A stretch of 18,284 nt of DNA from Candidatus Accumulibacter sp. UBA704 (lineage in GTDB: Bacteria > Pseudomonadota > Gammaproteobacteria > Burkholderiales > Rhodocyclaceae), in NCBI GenBank assembly GCA_002304785.1, contig DBMG01000061.1, positions 1 through 18,284 of the forward strand. The letters are read 5' to 3'. Both the position numbers and the translations under genes were made by a program. Positions 13,410 to 18,284 of the stretch are shown here, one piece after another; positions within the stretch are counted from its first letter, which is position 1; each line of letters opens with the position of its first letter. The notes below the pieces were generated by a model, which searched no databases, was not told where the DNA came from, and saw only the letters and a list, made by a program, of their open reading frames with translations.

Positions 13410-14162
13410 ATGTTCAGCCACCTGCGAGAAGACATTCGCTCCGTATTTGCGCGCGATCCTGCCGCCCGTACGTCGTGGGAAGTGCTGACCTGTTATCCGG
13501 GCGTTCATGCGGCGATGATGCATCGTCTCGCGCACTGGTTCTGGATCCGTCAGTTTCGCTGGCTGGGACGTTTTGTCTCGCATGTGGCGCGATTCCTGAC
13601 CGGCATCGAGATCCACCCCGGCGCGACCATAGGGCGCCGTTTCTTCATCGACCACGGGATGGGCGTGGTGATCGGCGAAACCGCGGTGATCGGGGATGAT
13701 GTGACGCTCTATCATGGCGTGACGCTCGGTGGGACGTCGTGGAACAAGGGGCGCCGTCACCCGACGCTCGAAGACGGCGTGGTCATCGGTGCCGGCGCGA
13801 AAGTACTGGGTCCGATCACCATCGGGGCCAATTCCAAGGTCGGTTCAAACGCTGTCGTGGTGAAGAATGTTCCTCCGGGAACAACTGCCGTCGGCAACCC
13901 GGCGCGCATCATCGACAGCGAGCAGGCGCAGAAGCGGGAAGAAAAGGCCGGGCAGATGGGGTTTTCCGCGTATGCCCTTTCTACTAATCAGGACGATCCG
14001 CTGGCCAAGGCCATTCACGGACTGCTTGATCATGCAGTGGAAACCGACCGACGTCTTGACACGCTGCTCAAGAAACTGGAGGCCAGCGGCGTCAGTCTGG
14101 AGGATGAATTGGCGACCGCTGACAAATTCGATCCGAAATACTTGAGCAAAATTGTTGACTAA
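13410..14162 (+). CDS. cysE: Serine O-acetyltransferase
   Basis: CysE transfers acetyl from acetyl-CoA to L-serine, giving O-acetylserine, the immediate precursor of cysteine. From the ATG at 13410 (preceded by GGAG at 13396-13399) it has 250 residues. It begins MFSHLREDI, typical of the shorter CysE class lacking the long N-terminal helical extension of the E. coli enzyme. The frame stays open upstream into trmJ, but that part is not CysE-like. The left-handed beta-helix hexapeptide repeats run from GIEIHPGATIG through VGNPARI, and include the catalytic-site segment DHGMGVVIGET and LYHGVTLGGTSW. Its place directly upstream of iscR, with its own IscR-like operator, points to cysteine supply for the cysteine desulfurases. 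A similar cysE copy adjoins the isc genes in Azotobacter. Confidence 0.95.
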   Translation: MFSHLREDIRSVFARDPAARTSWEVLTCYPGVHAAMMHRLAHWFWIRQFRWLGRFVSHVARFLTGIEIHPGATIGRRFFIDHGMGVVIGETAVIGDDVTLYHGVTLGGTSWNKGRRHPTLEDGVVIGAGAKVLGPITIGANSKVGSNAVVVKNVPPGTTAVGNPARIIDSEQAQKREEKAGQMGFSAYALSTNQDDPLAKAIHGLLDHAVETDRRLDTLLKKLEASGVSLEDELATADKFDPKYLSKIVD

Positions 14163-14204
14163 GCACGGGAACTTTCCTCATAGTTGACAAAACTAATCGG
14201 GTAT
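14155..14204 (+). promoter_or_regulatory. iscR promoter region with IscR type 1-like operator
   Basis: The 25 bases at 14180-14204 (left half ATAGTTGACA, right half TAATCGGGTAT) match the type 1 IscR operator consensus at 22 of 25 positions by my alignment. They share CGGGTAT with the site at cysE. A candidate promoter is TTGACT (14155-14160) with CATAGT (14179-14184), 18 bp apart; the operator would then span the -10 and start site. The TTGACA inside the operator has no well-spaced -10. Autorepression of iscR and the operon is expected. Confidence 0.6.
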
Positions 14205-14217
14205 TAAAGGAGGCACC

Positions 14218-14709
14218 ATGCGACTGACCACCAAAGGACGTTTTGCCGTGACGGCGATGATCGATCTGGCCCTGCACGGGAGCGACGGCCCGGTGACGCT
14301 GGCTGGAATCAGCGATCGGCAGAAGATTTCGCTCTCGTATCTCGAACAGCTATTCGGAAAACTGCGTCGGCACAATCTAGTGGAAAGCGTTCGCGGCCCG
14401 GGGGGCGGTTATTGCCTGGCCCGACCGATGGCGGATATTTCGGTTGCCGACGTCGTCCGCGCGGTGGACGAGGCACTGGATGCGACGCAGTGTGGCGGCC
14501 GGGAAAATTGCAGGGAAGAAGAGCGTTGCATGACCCACGACCTGTGGATGACGTTGAATTTCAAGATGTACGAATACCTCGAGTCGGTTGCCTTGGCTGA
14601 CCTTGTCGCCCAGCAGCTGACGAAAGTGGGCGGCGATGTCGCGTTGCTCAGGGACGCACGTCGATGCGGTTCCGGTGCGCGCAGCAGATCCTTGTCGGCA
14701 TTGGCCTGA
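14218..14709 (+). CDS. iscR: Rrf2-family Fe-S cluster regulator IscR
   Basis: IscR is a [2Fe-2S] sensor-repressor of the isc genes. When clusters are plentiful the holo-protein binds type 1 operators and represses. This copy has 163 residues (E. coli 162) and starts MRLTTKGRFAVTAMIDLAL, typical of the winged helix. The DNA-recognition region is SLSYLEQLFGKLRR, followed by the wing VRGPGGGY. The cluster ligands fall at the same numbers as in E. coli: Cys92, Cys98, Cys104 and His107 (TQCGG...NC...RCMTH). A strong AAAGGAGG ribosome-binding site precedes the ATG. It heads the isc operon with only 13 bases to the next gene. The arginine- and serine-rich C-terminal tail is not conserved. Confidence 0.97.
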   Translation: MRLTTKGRFAVTAMIDLALHGSDGPVTLAGISDRQKISLSYLEQLFGKLRRHNLVESVRGPGGGYCLARPMADISVADVVRAVDEALDATQCGGRENCREEERCMTHDLWMTLNFKMYEYLESVALADLVAQQLTKVGGDVALLRDARRCGSGARSRSLSALA

Positions 14710-14722
14710 CGCCGGGACCAGG

Positions 14723-15880
14723 ATGGCCGCTTCGGTTTATTTCGATCACAACGCCACGACACCGATCGATCCGGTGGTGCTCGATGCCATGCTGCCTTGG
14801 CTGTCGCAGCAGTTCGGCAATGCGTCCAGTCGGCACGAATATGGGCGGGCGGCGCGAAGGGCCATCGACGAGGCACGCAACCAAGTCGCGGCGGCCGTGG
14901 GCGCGCATGCGACGGAAGTTGTTTTCACCAGTGGCGGTTCCGAAGCGAACAACCTGTTCATCAAGGGTGTAGCGGCTTTTCTCAAACCGGGTTCGCTTGC
15001 GGTCAGTGCAATTGAACATCCATGTGTGATCAAGCCAGCCGAACAGTTGGTCCGGCGCGGCTGGAAACTGCACAAGTTGTTCGTCGATGCCAATGGACAG
15101 GTCGATACGCAGGCTTTTCGCGCTGTCTTGTCTTGTGAGCCGAGACTGGTTTCGGTGATGCTGGCCAATAATGAGACCGGGGTTCTGCAAAACGTTCCCG
15201 AACTGGCAACGATGGCGCAGGCGTCGGGAACTCTCTTTCACACGGACGGCGTGCAGGCGTTGGGCAAGATTGCGGTCAATTTCCGTTCGCTGAATGCGAG
15301 CGGGGTGCATGCCCTTTCCCTTTCCGCGCACAAGATCGGCGGACCCAAGGGAGCAGGCGCGCTGGTGCTGGACAAGCGGGTCGAAATTGAACCGCTGATC
15401 GCCGGAGGAGGGCACGAGCGCGGCTTGCGCTCCGGAACAGAAAATGTTGCAGCAATCGTCGGATTCGGCGTGGCAGCCGAGTTGGCCGCGCAGCGACTTG
15501 CCGATTCCACACGCCACCTTGCCGAACTGAGGAACCGTTTGGAGCAAGGGCTGGTCAGTCTGGGAGCGCGGCTTTTTGGCGCAGATACCGAGCGCTTGCC
15601 CAATACCAGTTATTTTTCATTGCCGAACCTCGACGGGGAAACGCTGGTAGCGCATCTGGACAGGGCCGGTTTTGCGGTGGCCAGCGGCGCGGCATGTTCC
15701 AGCGCCGATCCTGAGCCCTCGCACGTCCTACGGGCAATGGGTGTTGCAGCCGAAGCGGCGCGCGGTGCCGTGCGTGTCAGCCTGGGGGCGGACAGCACCG
15801 TCGCTCAGATCGACGATTTTCTGGTGTCCTTGCGGAGCACGGCATTGAAATTGAAGCGTTTGACGGCCATGGCGGTCTAA
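14723..15880 (+). CDS. Cysteine desulfurase, NifS/IscS group I, second copy
   Basis: This PLP enzyme of aminotransferase class V is expected to convert cysteine to alanine plus enzyme-bound persulfide. From the ATG at 14723 it has 385 residues; an in-frame GTG/ATG extension back to 14636 would overlap iscR and is not conserved. PLP-binding Lys204 is in SLSAHKIGGPKG, a PLP-stacking His is in AIEHP, and the persulfide Cys325 is in ASGAACSSADPEPSHVLRAMG, the group I active-site loop. It differs from the adjacent iscS in many positions. It also lacks the C-terminal tail of about 20 residues (ending WAAH in IscS) that in E. coli IscS contributes to IscU contact. It may therefore serve another acceptor or be specialised. 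It lies between iscR and iscS in the same operon and starts 13 bases after iscR. Confidence 0.9.
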   Translation: MAASVYFDHNATTPIDPVVLDAMLPWLSQQFGNASSRHEYGRAARRAIDEARNQVAAAVGAHATEVVFTSGGSEANNLFIKGVAAFLKPGSLAVSAIEHPCVIKPAEQLVRRGWKLHKLFVDANGQVDTQAFRAVLSCEPRLVSVMLANNETGVLQNVPELATMAQASGTLFHTDGVQALGKIAVNFRSLNASGVHALSLSAHKIGGPKGAGALVLDKRVEIEPLIAGGGHERGLRSGTENVAAIVGFGVAAELAAQRLADSTRHLAELRNRLEQGLVSLGARLFGADTERLPNTSYFSLPNLDGETLVAHLDRAGFAVASGAACSSADPEPSHVLRAMGVAAEAARGAVRVSLGADSTVAQIDDFLVSLRSTALKLKRLTAMAV

Positions 15881-15909
15881 AAGATGAATCTTGGAAACGG
15901 AGCGAATAA

Positions 15910-17121
15910 ATGTTGAAACTGCCGATCTATCTCGATTATTCGGCGACCACACCGGTAGATCCGCGTGTGGCGGAGAAAATGATTCCCTATCTGGTTGAGA
16001 AGTTCGGCAATCCGGCCTCGCGTTCCCACTCGTTTGGTTGGGAGGCCGAGGCGGCCGTCGAGGAAGCGCGAGAGGAAGTCGCAAGGTTGGTCAATGCCGA
16101 TTCGAAGGAGATCGTATGGACCTCCGGGGCGACCGAATCGAACAACCTGGCCATCAAGGGCGCTGCGAACTTCTATTCGGGCAAGGGCAAGCATCTGATC
16201 ACGGTCAAGACGGAGCACAAGGCCGTTCTGGATACCTGCCGCGAGCTTGAGCGCCAAGGGTTCGAAGTGACTTACCTGGACGTGCAGGATAACGGCTTGC
16301 TCGACCTTGATGTGTTCAAGGCCGCGCTGAGGCCCGATACCATCCTGGTTTCGGTCATGTTCGTCAATAACGAAATCGGAGTCATCCAGCCGATTGCCGA
16401 GATCGGCGAGATCTGCCGCGACAAGGGCATCATCTTTCATGTCGATGCGGCACAGGCAACCGGCAAGGTTGCCATCGATCTGTCCAATTTGAAGGTCGAT
16501 CTGATGAGTTTCTCCGCGCACAAGACCTATGGGCCGAAAGGCATCGGAGCCCTGTACATCAGGCGCAAGCCGCGCGTTCGTCTGGAAGCGCAGATGCACG
16601 GCGGCGGCCATGAACGGGGATTCCGTTCCGGGACTTTGCCGACGCACCAGATCGTTGGCATGGGCGAAGCCTTCCGCATCGCGCGCGAGGAAATGGCCGA
16701 AGAGAACAAGCGTATCGGCGCCCTGCGCGACAGGCTGCTCAAGGGGGTCTCGGACATCGAGCACGTGTACGTCAACGGTGACCTGGAACATCGCGTGCCG
16801 CACAACCTGAACGTCAGCTTCGCCTACGTCGAAGGCGAGTCAATGCTGATGGCCATCAAGGATCTGGCGGTCTCATCGGGCTCGGCTTGCACCTCGGCGT
16901 CGCTTGAACCGTCGTATGTGTTGCGCGCGCTCGGTCGCGACGATGAGTTGGCGCACAGTTCGATCCGTTTCACGATTGGACGCTTCAACACGGAAGAGGA
17001 GATCGACTTCGCGATCAAGCTGCTGCACGAAAAGATCGGCAAGCTGCGCGAGCTTTCTCCTTTGTGGGAAATGGTGCAGGAAGGCGTCGATCTGAACACG
17101 GTTCAGTGGGCGGCTCACTAA
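15910..17121 (+). CDS. iscS: Cysteine desulfurase IscS
   Basis: IscS is the housekeeping sulfur donor for IscU and for tRNA thiolation. It has 403 residues (E. coli 404) and starts MLKLPIYLDYSATTPVDPRV. The PLP lysine is Lys205 (FSAHKTYGPKG). The catalytic Cys327 is in VSSGSACTSASLEPSYVLRALG, and the His of KTEHKAVLD stacks on PLP. The C-terminal tail LWEMVQEGVDLNTVQWAAH is the conserved IscS end, which in E. coli is needed for efficient IscU interaction. The ATG has GGAG at a suitable distance, 29 bases after the first desulfurase gene. A hairpin lies between this gene and iscU. Confidence 0.98.
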   Translation: MLKLPIYLDYSATTPVDPRVAEKMIPYLVEKFGNPASRSHSFGWEAEAAVEEAREEVARLVNADSKEIVWTSGATESNNLAIKGAANFYSGKGKHLITVKTEHKAVLDTCRELERQGFEVTYLDVQDNGLLDLDVFKAALRPDTILVSVMFVNNEIGVIQPIAEIGEICRDKGIIFHVDAAQATGKVAIDLSNLKVDLMSFSAHKTYGPKGIGALYIRRKPRVRLEAQMHGGGHERGFRSGTLPTHQIVGMGEAFRIAREEMAEENKRIGALRDRLLKGVSDIEHVYVNGDLEHRVPHNLNVSFAYVEGESMLMAIKDLAVSSGSACTSASLEPSYVLRALGRDDELAHSSIRFTIGRFNTEEEIDFAIKLLHEKIGKLRELSPLWEMVQEGVDLNTVQWAAH

Positions 17122-17137
17122 TTCGACTTAAGGGTGA

Positions 17138-17154
17138 GTCAGGAAGATCCTGAC
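17138..17154 (+). other. Intercistronic hairpin between iscS and iscU
   Basis: GTCAGGA (17138-17144) pairs with TCCTGAC (17148-17154) around a 3-base loop, a 7-bp perfect stem. It is not followed by a T-tract, so it should not terminate the operon. It could influence mRNA processing or the relative stability of the upstream and downstream parts of the isc transcript. Confidence 0.5.
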
Positions 17155-17180
17155 CTGCCCGGACTGACTGGAGTTACATC

Positions 17181-17564
17181 ATGGCATACAGCGAAAAAGT
17201 ACTGGATCACTACGAGAACCCGCGCAACGTGGGCTCTTTCGGCAAGGAAGAAGACGGCGTGGCGACCGGCATGGTTGGGGCACCGGCGTGCGGCGACGTT
17301 ATGAAGCTGCAGATCAAGGTCGGCAAGGATGGCATTATCGAGGATGCCAAGTTCAAGACCTACGGGTGCGGTTCGGCCATCGCTTCGTCCTCCTTGGTGA
17401 CCGAATGGGTCAAGGGCAAGACGCTCGATCAGGCGCTGGAGATCAAGAATACCCAGATTGCCGAAGAATTGGCGTTGCCGCCGGTCAAGATCCACTGTTC
17501 GATCCTCGCCGAGGATGCAATCAAGGCAGCGGTGGCGGATTACAAAAAGAAGCAAGGCGAATAA
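17181..17564 (+). CDS. iscU: Fe-S cluster assembly scaffold IscU
   Basis: IscU is the scaffold on which [2Fe-2S] and [4Fe-4S] clusters are built from IscS sulfur before transfer by HscA/HscB. It has 127 residues (E. coli 128). All cluster ligands are at canonical positions: Cys37 and Asp39 in APACGDV, Cys63 in TYGCGSA, and Cys106 in LPPVKIHCS, the last motif also being the HscA recognition site LPPVK (99-103). The start MAYSEKVLDHYENPRNVGSF is the usual family N-terminus, with GGAG upstream. The neighbours iscS and iscA are typical. Confidence 0.98.
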   Translation: MAYSEKVLDHYENPRNVGSFGKEEDGVATGMVGAPACGDVMKLQIKVGKDGIIEDAKFKTYGCGSAIASSSLVTEWVKGKTLDQALEIKNTQIAEELALPPVKIHCSILAEDAIKAAVADYKKKQGE

Positions 17565-17605
17565 ACTGCGATAGTTACGGGTTGCATTACGAAGGAGATC
17601 TTGAA

Positions 17606-17929
17606 ATGGCGGTTACGCTTTCCGAAAACGCGGCGAAACATGTTGCCAAGTACATGCAGAAGCGTGGGAAAGGCATCGGTCTGCGGCTCGGCGTGCGCAC
17701 CAGCGGATGCTCGGGCGTGGCTTACAAGCTGGAGTTCGCCGATGTGGCCGAGCCGGATGATGTTGAGTTCGAATCGCATGGCGTGAAAGTGCTGGTCGAC
17801 GCAAAAAGCCTGCCTTACCTTGATGGAACAGAGTTGGACTACACCCGCGAGGGATTGAGTGAAGGATTCAAGTTCAACAATCCGAACGTCAAGGATGCCT
17901 GCGGCTGCGGCGAAAGTTTCAGCGTTTGA
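17606..17929 (+). CDS. iscA: A-type Fe-S carrier protein IscA
   Basis: IscA carries iron or Fe-S clusters and helps mature [4Fe-4S] proteins. From the ATG at 17606, with GAAGGAGAT just upstream, it has 107 residues, exactly the E. coli length. The three conserved cysteines are Cys35 (TSGCSGVAY), Cys99 and Cys101 (ACGCGESF). The frame is open further upstream into iscU, but that part is not IscA-like. It is part of the isc operon, 41 bases after iscU and about 53 bases before hscB. Confidence 0.97.
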   Translation: MAVTLSENAAKHVAKYMQKRGKGIGLRLGVRTSGCSGVAYKLEFADVAEPDDVEFESHGVKVLVDAKSLPYLDGTELDYTREGLSEGFKFNNPNVKDACGCGESFSV

Positions 17930-17982
17930 AATATCCACTACAACAACAGATTCCGGCACCATTACGCTGAAAGGGCGGTGAC

Positions 17983-18284
17983 GTGGTTTCAGCTCGAGAC
18001 GAAATCAATTTCAATTCCGATCACTTTGCACTGTTCGGATTGACGCCGGCGTTCAGAATCGACCCTCTGTCGTTGGACAAGCGCTTCAGGGAGATCCAGG
18101 CGCGGGTTCACCCCGACCGCTTTGCGCATGCAACGGAGTCCGAACGGCGCGTGTCGCTGCAGTGGGCCACGCGTGTGAACGAAGCGTACCAAACCCTGAA
18201 GAATCCGCTTGCCCGTGCCCAGTACCTGCTCGACCTGGCGGGCCAGAGTATCGACAAGGAAAACAACACGTCGATGCCGCCGGA
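17983..18284 (+). CDS. hscB: Fe-S co-chaperone HscB (5' part, cut by window end)
   Basis: HscB is a J-domain co-chaperone that delivers IscU to HscA. Only about 100 codons are inside the window (E. coli HscB has 171 residues). The most likely start is GTG at 17983, preceded by AAGGGCGG; the reading is VVSARDEINFNSDHFALFGL. The J domain is clear: LFGLTPAFRIDPLSLDKRF, then the HPD motif at residues 43-45 (ARVHPDRFAH), and INEAYQTLKNP-like VNEAYQTLKNPLARAQYLL. The order iscA-hscB is standard, so hscA and fdx are expected beyond the edge. Confidence 0.93.
   Translation, partial: MVSARDEINFNSDHFALFGLTPAFRIDPLSLDKRFREIQARVHPDRFAHATESERRVSLQWATRVNEAYQTLKNPLARAQYLLDLAGQSIDKENNTSMPP

Noticed and set aside
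14636..14722. Upstream start for the first desulfurase
   Set aside because: The extra 29 residues overlap iscR and do not resemble desulfurase N-termini, whereas MAASVYFDHNATTP from 14723 is canonical.
14648..16803. Minus-strand open frames of about 300 codons opposite the two desulfurase genes
   Set aside because: They mirror well-conserved coding sequence, have no recognisable domain or ribosome-binding site, and fit the shadow-frame pattern of GC-rich genes.
17288..17605. Upstream in-frame extension of IscA
   Set aside because: It overlaps iscU in another frame. The ATG at 17606 gives exactly the family length and has a strong ribosome-binding site.

Overview
This window looks like a core chromosomal segment of a betaproteobacterium, possibly of the Rhodocyclales type. 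The base composition is GC-rich, the coding density is high, and the proteins (MutS, SuhB, TrmJ, IscR/IscS/IscU/IscA) closely resemble proteobacterial housekeeping enzymes. The gene order suhB / trmJ / (cysE) / iscR / iscS / iscU / iscA / hscB matches the well-known proteobacterial isc locus, with cysE inserted between trmJ and iscR. The genus assignment is inference; no rRNA or tRNA gene is present.

Layout. Positions 1-393 are non-coding, with one strong GC hairpin and short degenerate repeats. On the minus strand, mutS (1308-3905) is followed, with a 4-base overlap, by a secreted calcineurin-like metallophosphoesterase (394-1311). On the plus strand, 4062-9021 holds a PEBP-family protein, a ThiS-like/Mut7-C RNase-fold protein, an orphan polysaccharide pyruvyl transferase-family protein that overlaps it, and a LonB-type protease with a degenerate Walker A motif. 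On the minus strand, 9027-10939 is a pncA-pncB NAD salvage pair in which pncB starts at TTG. A PyrR-like phosphoribosyltransferase (11094-11660) is divergent from pncA and convergent with suhB (11672-12484, minus).

From 12565 to the right edge everything is on the plus strand: trmJ, cysE, iscR, a first group I cysteine desulfurase, iscS, iscU, iscA and the 5' part of hscB. Together these form an iron-sulfur cluster assembly locus. CysE makes O-acetylserine for cysteine, the desulfurases extract sulfur from cysteine, IscU is the scaffold, IscA is an A-type carrier, HscB recruits the chaperone, and IscR senses cluster status.

The most interesting signals are regulatory. A 25-bp sequence close to the type 1 IscR operator sits exactly over a good promoter in front of cysE, and a second lies in front of iscR. 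This suggests that cysteine supply is wired to Fe-S demand. The suhB leader carries a boxA-like element next to the start codon. In E. coli a boxA at this place mediates autoregulation of suhB by the Nus factor complex, so that circuit may be conserved here. I see no phage, transposon, CRISPR, defence island or clearly novel multi-gene system. The less understood items are the Mut7-C/pyruvyl transferase pair, the LonB-like protease, the second desulfurase and the structured leader of the PyrR-like gene.
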